Assembly (NCBI GenBank): GCA_910579785.1
Contig: CAJTVJ010000017.1
Coordinates: forward strand, 1 to 36,052
Direction: 5' to 3'
DNA: 36,052 nucleotides
Origin: an uncultured Christensenella sp.
GTDB taxonomy: Bacteria > Bacillota > Clostridia > Christensenellales > UBA3700
In this document: positions 15,684-27,056 of the stretch, piece after piece
Position numbering within the stretch: position 1 is the first letter of the stretch
Layout of the letters: the number at the start of each line of letters is the position of its first letter
Made by a program: the position numbers and the translations under genes
Notes under the pieces: model-generated
What the model was told of the DNA's origin: nothing
What the model saw: only the letters and a program-made list of their open reading frames with translations
Database searches by the model: none

Positions 15684-16688
15684 ATGTGGGAAGTATTACT
15701 TGATGCGTTTTTAGATACGTTGAAACTGTCTTGGCTGCTCTTGATTTTTTATATTTTGATAGAGCTTATAGAGCAGAAGATTGCTGATAAAATGCACGCA
15801 AAACTCAAATCTAACTATGCTGTCGCAGTGGGCTCGGTATTCGGTATCGTGCCGCAGTGCGGTTTTTCCGTGCTTGCCGCCGATCTCTATTCCCGTCGTC
15901 AAATAACGTTGGGAGCAATGCTTGCCGTCTTTATTGCAACTTCCGACGAGGCTTTGCCGATACTTCTGTCCAACATAACTCAGGACGGCGTATGGCTTAA
16001 ACTTCTTGTGCTGATACTCTCCAAATTGGTGCTTGCGCTTGCCGCCGGATATGCTGTGGATATTGTCCAAAAGGTCGTACTCAAAAAACGCCAGGTTGCC
16101 GTAGTGGCAGGAAGCGCAGAGGTCGCGCATAACGACCATTCTGACAAACACGCGCATGCACATGACGAGCATTCTCATGAGGACGAGCATATTCATGAAG
16201 AATCGTGCAAAGAGGAAGACGAACACGTCGATATACACAAAGGTTGTTGCGGACATCATATAGACGACGCAAAAGAGAGCAGCGTAAAAAAATATATCGT
16301 ACATCCGCTGTTGCATACGCTCAAAATATTGGCGTATATCTTGATTATCAACGTAATTATGGGCATGGTCGTACATTTTGTCGGCGAGGATAAGATTGTC
16401 GAGTTTATGGCAAAGAGCGGAGTATTGCAACCCATATTGGTGACTTTGGTAGGGCTTATTCCCAACTGTGCGTCAAGCGTACTTATCACTCAACTGTTTT
16501 TGTCAGACGCAATATCGTTCGGCTCTTGCCTTGGCGGACTTATAGTCAATGCAGGTCTTGGAATAGCATTTTTATTTAAAGAGAACAAGCGCATAAAAGA
16601 AAATATTTTGATAGTAGTAGGGCTGTACGTTTTTGCCGCCCTTGTTGCGATAGTATGTCATTATGCAGTGCCTTCTAATATTTTTTGA
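15684..16688 (+). CDS. Putative heavy-metal/manganese exporter, ArsP_2-like permease
   Basis: A 334-residue membrane protein built as two similar halves joined by a cytosolic or external loop. Each half carries the same core motif: GIVPQCGFSVL (54-64) and GLIPNCASSVL (257-267), with Cys59 and Cys262. The linking loop (about 149-192) is very rich in metal ligands: 13 His and 3 Cys, with a run of HAHAHDEHSH and then GCCGHH. This layout matches the family of putative 10-helix heavy-metal exporters (ArsP_2, often annotated as putative manganese transporter in Clostridia). The His-rich loop suggests binding of Zn, Ni, Co or Mn; actual substrate is unknown. It has its own promoter and an AAAGGA ribosome site, and is monocistronic. 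Confidence 0.78.
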   Translation: MWEVLLDAFLDTLKLSWLLLIFYILIELIEQKIADKMHAKLKSNYAVAVGSVFGIVPQCGFSVLAADLYSRRQITLGAMLAVFIATSDEALPILLSNITQDGVWLKLLVLILSKLVLALAAGYAVDIVQKVVLKKRQVAVVAGSAEVAHNDHSDKHAHAHDEHSHEDEHIHEESCKEEDEHVDIHKGCCGHHIDDAKESSVKKYIVHPLLHTLKILAYILIINVIMGMVVHFVGEDKIVEFMAKSGVLQPILVTLVGLIPNCASSVLITQLFLSDAISFGSCLGGLIVNAGLGIAFLFKENKRIKENILIVVGLYVFAALVAIVCHYAVPSNIF

Positions 16689-16750
16689 GTAAGTATTTTG
16701 TTTTAAGATTTTTGTTGATATGGTTTATCATATTCTCTTTTTAATTCATT

Positions 16751-16904
16751 GAGACTTCTCGACTACGCTCGAAGTGACTAAAATTTGTTGCGTTATAAGC
16801 ATAATTCAGTCATTTCGACCAAGCATAGCGCGTGGAGAAATCTAAACGAGTTGAAATCACAAGGTTTAGATTTCTCCATTCCACTACGTTTCAGTCGAAA
16901 TGAC
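16751..16904. repeat. Three dispersed palindromic repeats including a long inverted pair
   Basis: Copy G (16751-16779, minus) has ACTTC 16754-16758 with GAAGT 16771-16775. Copy H (16809-16847, plus) has ATTTC 16812-16816 with GAAAT 16837-16841. Copy I (16864-16904, minus) has ATTTC 16870-16874 with GAAAT 16897-16901. H and I are mirror images over about 40 bases each, so the pair can also form one large hairpin. Confidence 0.88.
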
Positions 16905-16995
16905 ATAAAATAGTTTCATTGCACTATATCGAGTATAATTCAATCCATAAATTGTTTTCATTTGAGATATTCTATTGTATTAAATAAAAAAACTA

Positions 16996-17024
16996 TTGGC
17001 AAGATAGAGATTGCGTGTTATAAT
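16996..17024 (+). promoter_or_regulatory. SigA promoter placing the transcript start at the ATG
   Basis: TTGGCA (16996-17001), 17-bp spacer, perfect TATAAT (17019-17024). The expected start (about 7 bases on) coincides with the ATG at 17031. Confidence 0.75.
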
Positions 17025-17030
17025 AATAAT

Positions 17031-17363
17031 ATGGATAATAAAGATCAAGAAAAAGCAAAAAAAGATATAATGATATATCAGTGGTTGTATATAGTGCCTT
17101 TTAGCGTGATAGGAGGGGTGGGAATAATTGCCACCGCAGTTGTTGCGCTGTTTGTATTTATATGTTCGGCAAAGTATGTCGTCGCAAGCTTTATGTTGGA
17201 TAGCGGTAAGATTTTTCCTGCATTGGTTTTGACCTTTATAGGACTTTGCGTAGTTGCTACGCTTGTGTTTTCCATTGTACTTTTGATAAAAAAGTATATC
17301 AAGTCTATCAAAGGATTTATCAAAGAAAGAGAAGAAATTTTGAATAGCGACAAATCTCAATAA
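17031..17363 (+). CDS. Small membrane protein, unknown function, possibly leaderless
   Basis: A 110-residue protein starting MDNKDQEKAKKD, with two hydrophobic helices (about 18-43 and 57-80) and a highly charged C-terminal tail (KKYIKSIKGFIKEREEIL). I do not recognise the family. The ATG at 17031 has no Shine-Dalgarno; the upstream bases are TATAATAATAAT, that is, the promoter itself. A 23-residue extension from a TTG at 16962 would include the promoter and has no ribosome site, so it is less likely. It stands alone, convergent with ispDF. Confidence 0.7.
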   Translation: MDNKDQEKAKKDIMIYQWLYIVPFSVIGGVGIIATAVVALFVFICSAKYVVASFMLDSGKIFPALVLTFIGLCVVATLVFSIVLLIKKYIKSIKGFIKEREEILNSDKSQ

Positions 17364-17559
17364 TAATTTGGTATTTACGGCGCAGCCCCTAGTTTATTTC
17401 TCGACAAAGAATACGTTTCCACTAATGTCACAGTATAAATGACAACGAAGCATATTTTAGTTTATGTGACGCGGATAAGGAGCGCGTTGGTTGAGGCGTG
17501 TTGCAATGAGTTTGAAAAAGTTTACAATTATTGCAAGACACTTTTAAATATTTAAAAGA

Positions 17560-17590
17560 GATAGGGAGCCGTTAAAACTGCTCCCTTATC
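17560..17590. terminator. Hairpin between convergent genes, likely bidirectional terminator
   Basis: GATAGGGAGC (17560-17569) pairs with GCTCCCTTATC (17580-17590), one bulged T. T-rich tracts lie on both sides. It lies 197 bases after the 17031 gene and 23 bases after ispDF on the minus strand. Confidence 0.7.
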
Positions 17591-17612
17591 AATTTTATAA
17601 TAATAACGCGTA

Positions 17613-18734
17613 TCATATTTTGCTTAGCACTGCCACGCTGCTTACGCTGATGCCTTCTTCTCGACCCGTCATACCTAGCTTTTCGGTAGTGGTGGCGGAG
17701 AGGCTTACGCAGTTTTCTTCAACGTCCATTATGTTGGCAAGATTGCTTTGAATCGTTGGGATATGGGGAGAAAGCTTTGGCTTTTGCGCCATTATTACTG
17801 CGCTGATAGATTTGACGGCAAGCCCCTTTGTCTTTGCCAAGGCAAGCACTTCTTTGAGAAGCAGCGCGCTGCTAATGTTCTTATATTTGTCGTCGCTGTC
17901 GGGGAAGAGTACGCCTATATCGCGCTCGTGCATAGCAGACAGTATGGCGTCCATTATCGCATGTATAAGCACGTCGCCGTCGCTGTGCGCGACAAGCCCT
18001 TTGTCGTGGGGGATTTTGATTCCGCCAAGTATGAGGTCGCGCCCTACGTCAAGTCTGTGAGTGTCCCAACCGTTGCCGATAAGATATCCGCCGTTGATTT
18101 TTTCGCAGTCGGCGGGAGTTGTCACTTTGATATTTTCTTCGCTGCCAAGCGTCAAATGAATTGGCTTTTTGATATATTCTTCATATAAAGTGGCGTCGTC
18201 TGAGAAGTCTGACTTTGCCAAGGCGTATGCCTGTGTTATCTCAGATTTTTTGAATATTTGCGGCGTCTGTATTCTCACAATGTCGTTGCGATCGACAGGG
18301 GAAGAGATTTTGTCTTTGACGCACCGCAGAGAGTCTACGCTGTTGACGTAAAGCACGCTGGTGCCGTATTCAACTGCGTCGCGCATTGACCTCTCCAAAC
18401 ATTCTCTTGACAAAAAGCACCGCGCGCCGTCGTGAATGATGACAAAGTCGCAATCATCTTCGACGTATTCAAGAGCATTCTTAATCGATTGCGTGCGGCT
18501 TACTCCGCCCTCGCAAAGCAAGATGTTTTCCCGTCCTTTGATGATTTGTTTTATACTGCCAAGGTCGTCTTTGTTGTATGCTATTATTATTTTGGTTACG
18601 TCGTCGTGATAAAATATGTTGAGAGTCTTTTCAAGCAAAGGCATGCCTCCCACGTTGAGCAGGAGCTTGTTGTAGCTAAGACCGCTTCTTGTTCCGCTAC
18701 CGCCGCAGGGAAGTATTACGTTAAACTTGCTCAT
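17613..18734 (-). CDS. ispDF: Bifunctional IspD/IspF isoprenoid enzyme
   Basis: A fusion of two non-adjacent steps of the MEP pathway: IspD couples CTP to MEP, IspF cyclises CDP-ME 2-phosphate. The 373-residue protein has an IspD half (about 1-215) with LPCGGSGTRSG (8-18), IIHDGARCF (99-107), RIQTPQIF (154-161), DDATLYEE (179-186) and NIKVTTPADCE (201-211); and an IspF half (about 217-373) with metal ligands Asp224 and His226 in GWDTHRL, LVAHSDGDVLIHAIMDA (247-263, His258), and TTEKLGMTGREEGI. Both sets of active-site residues are present. The canonical AAG of the IspD loop is CGG here. The start lies inside the end of rqcP (14-base overlap), so it is translationally coupled to it. Confidence 0.96.
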   Translation of the reverse strand: MSKFNVILPCGGSGTRSGLSYNKLLLNVGGMPLLEKTLNIFYHDDVTKIIIAYNKDDLGSIKQIIKGRENILLCEGGVSRTQSIKNALEYVEDDCDFVIIHDGARCFLSRECLERSMRDAVEYGTSVLYVNSVDSLRCVKDKISSPVDRNDIVRIQTPQIFKKSEITQAYALAKSDFSDDATLYEEYIKKPIHLTLGSEENIKVTTPADCEKINGGYLIGNGWDTHRLDVGRDLILGGIKIPHDKGLVAHSDGDVLIHAIMDAILSAMHERDIGVLFPDSDDKYKNISSALLLKEVLALAKTKGLAVKSISAVIMAQKPKLSPHIPTIQSNLANIMDVEENCVSLSATTTEKLGMTGREEGISVSSVAVLSKI

Positions 18735-18972
18735 CTATTACCTCGTACATCTCGCTGCAATCTTGCTTCTTTGCATTCTCGTTGATTTGCAGTATCCTAA
18801 ATGAAAACTCTTTGTCGCCGAAAAATAGCGTCACAACGTCGCCTTGTTTGACTTGCGTGCCTGCCTTTGCAACTCTTCCGTTGATTTGCGCGCGTCCGCT
18901 GTCACATGCGTCGTTGGCGACCGTTCTGCGCTTTATTATACGAGATACTTTCAAAAATTTGTCCAATCTCAT
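18721..18972 (-). CDS. rqcP: S4-domain RNA-binding protein RqcP
   Basis: RqcP (formerly YabO, Hsp15-related) works with RqcH on stalled 50S subunits to add C-terminal alanine tails in bacterial ribosome quality control. The 83-residue protein is essentially one S4 domain: MRLDKFLKVSRIIKRRTVA (1-19), then SGRAQINGRVAKAGTQVKQGD (split 25-45), an exact fit to the family and length. The minus-strand ribosome site AAGGAAAA stands about 9 bases before the ATG. It heads the rqcP-ispDF unit, transcribed from a promoter at 19040-19068, divergent from rpoB. Confidence 0.93.
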   Translation of the reverse strand: MRLDKFLKVSRIIKRRTVANDACDSGRAQINGRVAKAGTQVKQGDVVTLFFGDKEFSFRILQINENAKKQDCSEMYEVIDEQV

Positions 18973-19039
18973 GAATTTAATTTTCCTTTTTTGACGTATT
19001 TATTGATAATATATTATTATAATAATTATATTTATATAT

Positions 19040-19068
19040 ATTATAGCAAAGTATATCTGAATTTTCAA
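19040..19068 (-). promoter_or_regulatory. SigA promoter for rqcP-ispDF
   Basis: On the minus strand TTGAAA (19068-19063), 17-bp spacer, perfect TATAAT (19045-19040). The predicted start is near 19033, about 60 bases before the rqcP ATG. Confidence 0.8.
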
Positions 19069-19119
19069 GACAATAAAAGATATAATAAAAAATTTATTAT
19101 TATTGAAATTTGTACAAAA

Positions 19120-19158
19120 TTGCGTATATATTATAAAAAGTTGCGTATATATTATAAA
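19120..19158. repeat. Direct repeat, two 18-base copies with 21-base period
   Basis: TTGCGTATATATTATAAA occurs at 19120-19137 and exactly again at 19141-19158. A 21-base period places both copies on the same face of the helix. It lies upstream of both divergent promoters. Confidence 0.9.
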
Positions 19159-19368
19159 TCAATATAAAATTTTAATTAAATATATTCATATCATTTCTAT
19201 AAATATGGTCATAAATTTACTTATTTGACTTATAATTACGTTGAGTTTGAGTATGCAAGTTACTAGGCAGAAGTGCATGAAAAAAATTGTGAGACATATA
19301 TAAGCCTTTATAAACGCTTAAATAAATTATTATTTATATAAAAATTTTAAAATTATATAGAAAAATCG

Positions 19369-19397
19369 TTGACATCGCTTGTCTATTTTGCTACAAT
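19369..19397 (+). promoter_or_regulatory. SigA promoter for rpoBC
   Basis: Perfect TTGACA (19369-19374), 17-bp spacer, TACAAT (19392-19397). The predicted start near 19404 leaves a leader of about 128 bases before rpoB. Confidence 0.88.
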
Positions 19398-19531
19398 CTA
19401 TAATTGTATGATTATGTATAATGCCTGATTAGCCTTAAATTAAGGGAAATGCGGTGAAAAAACGCATGCTTGATTTATAAAATGACGGCGAAAAAACGTA
19501 TATTATCGAAATTTTTTAAGGAGGGTACAAT

Positions 19532-22500
19532 ATGCCTCAAAGAACTCATACAGTCAAATACGGCAATACGGAGCGCGAATGTTTCTCCAAAATTCACGAG
19601 CCGCTTGAAATACCGTATTTGATCGAACTTCAAAAGGAATCTTACAAGCAGTTTATCACGACGGGTATCCAAGAAGTCCTCGACGACTTTTCTCCCGTAT
19701 GCGACAGAGGCGGAAGATTCGAATTGCATTATTTGGGATTTAAGCTCGACGAAGAGACTAAATACAGTATCAAAGAATGCAAAGACCGTGACACGACTTA
19801 TGCAAAAGCTTTGCGTGTCAAAGTAAGACTTGTTCGCAGACAGACGGGCGAGATAACGGAAGAAGAGGTGTTTATGGGAGATATGCCTATAATTACCGAC
19901 AACGGATCCTTTATCATCAACGGAGCGGAGCGCGTAATCGTCAGTCAGCTCGTAAGAAGCCCGGGCGTATACAGCGTCGGCGCGATGGACAAGTCGGGTA
20001 TCGAAAGATACGAAACTACTATTATGCCAAACAGAGGCGCTTGGCTGGAATTTAAACAAGACCTCAACGGAATTCTCTGGGTCAACGTAGATCGCAACCG
20101 CAAAGTTCCTGCAACGGTGCTTTTGCGTTCGTTGGGATTTGAAAGCGACGAGGCTATTATTGCTACGTTCGGCGAAGAAGAGATTTTGTTGAAGACGATA
20201 GAAAAGGACGTGACTAAGAGCGTAGAGGACGCGAGAATAGAACTCTATAAGCGTCTGCGTCCGGGTGAAATCCCGTCCCAGGAGGGCATTTCGCAACTTA
20301 TAGATTCGACTTTCTACGATGACAAAAAATACAACTTTATGCGCGTCGGCAGATATAAAGTCAACAAAAAGCTCTCTCTTGCTACTAGAATAGAGGGACG
20401 TACTCTTGCAGCTGACGTCGTCAACCAAGAGACGGGCGAGATATTGGCGGAGAAAGGACAAGTACTCGACGCCGCTACCGCCGCACAAATTCAAAATTCA
20501 GGCGTCAACTCCGTCTATCTTTTGAAGAGCGACGGCGAGGGCGTATTCAAGATGATAGGCAACAATACCGTTGATCTTGCAGGCTACGTAGACTGCGACC
20601 CAAAGAGCCTCGGCATATTGGAGAAAGTATATTATCCTGCGCTTGTCAAGTTGATGAACGAGTGTCAGGATATGGAGGCGTTGAAGGCTGAGATAAGAAA
20701 GCCAGAGGTCAGAGACGCGCTCGTCGTAAAGCACGTTACGCTCGACGATATCATTTCGGCAGTCAACTACAATCTCGGGTTGGCAGTAGGCTTCGGCGAG
20801 AAGGACAATATCGACCACCTTGCCAACAGAAGAATACGTTCGGTGGGCGAGTTGTTGCAAAATCAATTCAGAATCGGTCTTACGAGACTTGACAGAGGCA
20901 TCAAGGAGAAGATGCTTGTCACGCAGGACGACGGAGACTTTAAGGCGCAGACCTTTATCAACATCAAGCCGGTCACGGCAGTGATAAAAGAGTTCTTCTG
21001 CTCCTCACAGCTTTCGCAATTCATGGATCACCACAATCCTATTGCCGAGCTTACTCACAAGCGTAAGCTGTCCGCACTCGGACCAGGCGGTCTCAACCGT
21101 GAAAGAGCTTCTTTTGAAGTCCGCGATATCCACCATACCCATTACGGACGTATGTGTCCGATAGAGACTCCGGAAGGACAGAACATCGGTCTTATATCCT
21201 CGCTTGCTACGTATGCGAGAGTCAACGAGTACGGATTTATCGAAGCTCCTTATCGCAAGGTAGAGCATAAAGAAGTCGTAGGCAAAGACGGCGAGAAGAC
21301 GATAGTAAGTTACGTCACCGACGCAGTAGAGTATTTGCAGGCTGACGAAGAGGACAAGTATATCGTTGCGCAAGCCAACGCTCAACTCAACGAGGACGGC
21401 TCGTTTGCTACGGCGCGCGTTACTTGCAGACACAGAGCGGACATCCGCGAATTCAACCAAAACGAAGTCGACTATATGGACGTATCGCCAAAGCAGCTCG
21501 TATCGGTCGCTGCCGCGCTCATTCCTTTCTTGGAGAACGACGACACGGCGCGTGCATTGATGGGCTCCAACATGCAACGTCAGGCAGTTCCGCTTTTGAG
21601 ACCCGAAGCTCCGTTTATCGGCACGGGTATCGAGCATAAGATAGCATACGACTCCGGCGTAATGGTGATAGCTCAAAACGACGGTTACGTCGAGAGCGTA
21701 TCTTCAAGCAAGATATGCGTAAGATGTGACGACACGTCGCTTGACACATATACGTTGCAGAAATTTGAAAGGTCCAACGCAGGTACCTGTATCGTGCAGA
21801 AACCTATCGTGACCAAGGGACAAAAAGTCACCAAGGGTATGGTCATTGCAGACGGTCCGTCGACTTGCGACGGAGAGCTGTCGCTCGGACGTAATATCCT
21901 TATAGGTTACATGTCTTGGGAAGGTTACAACTACGAGGACGCTATACTTATCAACGAAGACTTAGTAAAAGACGACGTATTTACTTCTATACATATTGAA
22001 GAGTACGAAATAGAGAGCAGAGACACCAAGCTCGGCGAAGAGCAGATTACGAGAGATATACCAAACCTCGGCGACGAAGCGTTGAAATATCTCGACGAAG
22101 ACGGCGTCATCATCCCCGGCGCGGAAGTGCACAGCGGCGACATACTTGTCGGCAGAGTTACTCCTAAGGGCGAGACGGAACTCACTCCCGAAGAGAGACT
22201 TTTGAGAGCTATATTCGGCGAGAAGTCGAGAGAAGTAAGAGATACGTCTTTGAGATTGCCGCACGGTCAGTCGGGTATCGTCGTAGACGTAAAGGTATTT
22301 ACCAAAGAGAACAGCAAAGAGCTTTCTCCCGGCGTAAGCAAACTCGTCAGAGTATATATTGCTCAAAAGAGAAAGATAGGCGTGGGCGATAAGATGTCGG
22401 GCCGTCACGGAAATAAGGGCGTCGTATCAAGGGTACTACCAAGAGAAGATATGCCGTTTATGCCGGACGGAACTCCGCTGCAAATCGTGCTCAATCCGTT

Positions 22501-23278
22501 GGGCGTTCCTTCGCGTATGAACATAGGTCAGGTGCTTGAAGTCCACCTCGGTCTTGTGGCTAAGGCATGCGGATGGCACATATCCACTCCGGTATTCGAC
22601 GGAGCGACAGAGGCGGATATCAAACAGCTTCTTGTAGAAAACGGTTTGCCCGAAAACGGTAAGATAGAGCTTTATGACGGCAGAACGGGTGAGAAATTTG
22701 AAAATCCCGTCACAGTCGGATATATGTATATGCTCAAACTTTGTCACTTGGTCGACGAGAAGATCCACGCAAGATCGACAGGTCCGTACAGCTTAGTTAC
22801 GCAACAGCCTCTCGGCGGTAAGGCGCAATTCGGCGGACAGAGATTCGGTGAAATGGAAGTGTGGGCGCTTGAAGCATACGGCGCGGCAAACATCTTGCAA
22901 GAGATTTTGACCGTCAAGTCGGACGACGTTGTCGGAAGAGTTAAGACGTATGAGTCGATAGTCAAAGGCACACCTATCACAGAGCCGGGCACACCTGAGT
23001 CTTTCAAGGTATTGATAAAAGAATTCCAGGCGCTGGGTCTTGACGTCAAAGTTCTCAACGAGAACAGAGAAGAGATAGGCATTAGAGAGAGCGTTGACGA
23101 CGAAGGCGAGTATTATGAAGAGCATGAAGCAGCTCCCGACAAGGAAGTCGACATATTCGATCTCGGCGGCGGCGAAGACTTGTTCAGCTTTGGCGAGGAC
23201 AACCCGTTCGGCGGCGACGATATGGCAAAAGACGACGAAGATATTTTCAGCAATATGTTTGAAGATGACGAAAATTAA
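19532..23278 (+). CDS. rpoB: RNA polymerase beta subunit
   Basis: The 1248-residue beta subunit of the core RNA polymerase. Family blocks are continuous, including NGAERVIVSQLVRSPGVY, the rifampicin-region FCSSQLSQFMDHHNP, the GPGGLNRERASFEVRD block, CPIETPEGQNIGLI, and KMSGRHGNKGVVS. Start is set by AAGGAGGG seven bases upstream. In the rifampicin pocket, Cys490, His500, His501 and Lys512 replace the E. coli residues G507, Q517, N518 and R529, while Q513, D516, H526 and S531 equivalents are kept. The C-terminus is a strongly acidic tail (about 50 residues, ending MFEDDEN). rpoC starts 11 bases downstream. The operon has its own promoter and is not preceded by rplJL. Confidence 0.99.
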   Translation: MPQRTHTVKYGNTERECFSKIHEPLEIPYLIELQKESYKQFITTGIQEVLDDFSPVCDRGGRFELHYLGFKLDEETKYSIKECKDRDTTYAKALRVKVRLVRRQTGEITEEEVFMGDMPIITDNGSFIINGAERVIVSQLVRSPGVYSVGAMDKSGIERYETTIMPNRGAWLEFKQDLNGILWVNVDRNRKVPATVLLRSLGFESDEAIIATFGEEEILLKTIEKDVTKSVEDARIELYKRLRPGEIPSQEGISQLIDSTFYDDKKYNFMRVGRYKVNKKLSLATRIEGRTLAADVVNQETGEILAEKGQVLDAATAAQIQNSGVNSVYLLKSDGEGVFKMIGNNTVDLAGYVDCDPKSLGILEKVYYPALVKLMNECQDMEALKAEIRKPEVRDALVVKHVTLDDIISAVNYNLGLAVGFGEKDNIDHLANRRIRSVGELLQNQFRIGLTRLDRGIKEKMLVTQDDGDFKAQTFINIKPVTAVIKEFFCSSQLSQFMDHHNPIAELTHKRKLSALGPGGLNRERASFEVRDIHHTHYGRMCPIETPEGQNIGLISSLATYARVNEYGFIEAPYRKVEHKEVVGKDGEKTIVSYVTDAVEYLQADEEDKYIVAQANAQLNEDGSFATARVTCRHRADIREFNQNEVDYMDVSPKQLVSVAAALIPFLENDDTARALMGSNMQRQAVPLLRPEAPFIGTGIEHKIAYDSGVMVIAQNDGYVESVSSSKICVRCDDTSLDTYTLQKFERSNAGTCIVQKPIVTKGQKVTKGMVIADGPSTCDGELSLGRNILIGYMSWEGYNYEDAILINEDLVKDDVFTSIHIEEYEIESRDTKLGEEQITRDIPNLGDEALKYLDEDGVIIPGAEVHSGDILVGRVTPKGETELTPEERLLRAIFGEKSREVRDTSLRLPHGQSGIVVDVKVFTKENSKELSPGVSKLVRVYIAQKRKIGVGDKMSGRHGNKGVVSRVLPREDMPFMPDGTPLQIVLNPLGVPSRMNIGQVLEVHLGLVAKACGWHISTPVFDGATEADIKQLLVENGLPENGKIELYDGRTGEKFENPVTVGYMYMLKLCHLVDEKIHARSTGPYSLVTQQPLGGKAQFGGQRFGEMEVWALEAYGAANILQEILTVKSDDVVGRVKTYESIVKGTPITEPGTPESFKVLIKEFQALGLDVKVLNENREEIGIRESVDDEGEYYEEHEAAPDKEVDIFDLGGGEDLFSFGEDNPFGGDDMAKDDEDIFSNMFEDDEN

Positions 23279-23289
23279 GGAGGCAATAA

Positions 23290-26880
<3,591 letters not shown>

Positions 26881-26912
26881 TACGTCTCAAATGCAGACAA
26901 CTTAATATACCG

Positions 26913-27006
26913 ATTCTATAAAGAGTGTGGGAGTGACGGACACTGAGAACACACAGCAACCTCTTGTAAGGTGCTAAATTCCGCAAGTATACTTGATAGA
27001 TAGAAT
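26913..27006 (+). promoter_or_regulatory. SAM-I (S-box) riboswitch aptamer
   Basis: All SAM-I helices can be traced. P1: ATTCTAT (26913-26919) with ATAGAAT (27000-27006). AAGAG follows P1. P2a: GTGTG with CACAC; the GGA and TGA of the kink-turn; P2b: GTG with CAC around loop ACGGA. P3: the conserved GCAACC with GGTGC. Junction TAAATTCC, whose TCC can pair with GGA of the P2 loop as the known pseudoknot. P4: CAAG with CTTG (26984-26995). Antiterminator: TGATAG plus ATAG (26994-27003) pairs with CTAT and CTATCA (27016-27026), excluding both P1 and the terminator. High SAM should switch metK off. Confidence 0.96.
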
Positions 27007-27009
27007 GCC

Positions 27010-27044
27010 AAGTCGCTATACTATCACGGTATGGCGACTTTTTT
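27010..27044 (+). terminator. SAM-riboswitch expression-platform terminator
   Basis: AAGTCGCTATAC (27010-27021) pairs with GTATGGCGACTT (27029-27040), one T-G pair, followed by six T (27039-27044). It competes with the antiterminator described for the aptamer. Confidence 0.94.
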
Positions 27045-27056
27045 AGGAGATACATA

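Larger units (their letters stand above)
16689..17030. other. Intergenic region rich in dispersed repeats
   Basis: About 340 bases between the permease and the 17031 gene. It holds three palindromic repeat copies (16751-16904) and a promoter (16996-17024). No gene is seen. A TTG-initiated in-frame extension of the next gene to 16962 is not favoured because it would cross the promoter and has no ribosome site. Confidence 0.6.
18973..19531. other. Divergent intergenic region, rqcP | rpoB
   Basis: About 560 very AT-rich bases. It contains a minus-strand promoter for rqcP-ispDF (19040-19068), an 18-base direct repeat with 21-base period (19120-19158), the rpoB promoter (19369-19397) and the rpoB leader. 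In the leader, CCTT and AAGG around 19433-19445 and ATGCG and CGCAT around 19449-19466 could form small hairpins. No gene is seen. Confidence 0.7.

Noticed and set aside
16751..16904. CRISPR-like array
   Set aside because: The repeats vary in orientation, length and spacing, with no regular spacers and no cas genes.
19404..19531. Ribosomal protein L10 leader before rpoB
   Set aside because: No rplJ follows and no L10-binding kink-turn structure could be traced; only small hairpins are present.
19475..20494. Long minus-strand open frame opposite rpoB (339 residues)
   Set aside because: A shadow frame: rpoB on the plus strand is continuous and highly conserved. Biased GAC/GTC codon use opens many antisense frames in this genome.
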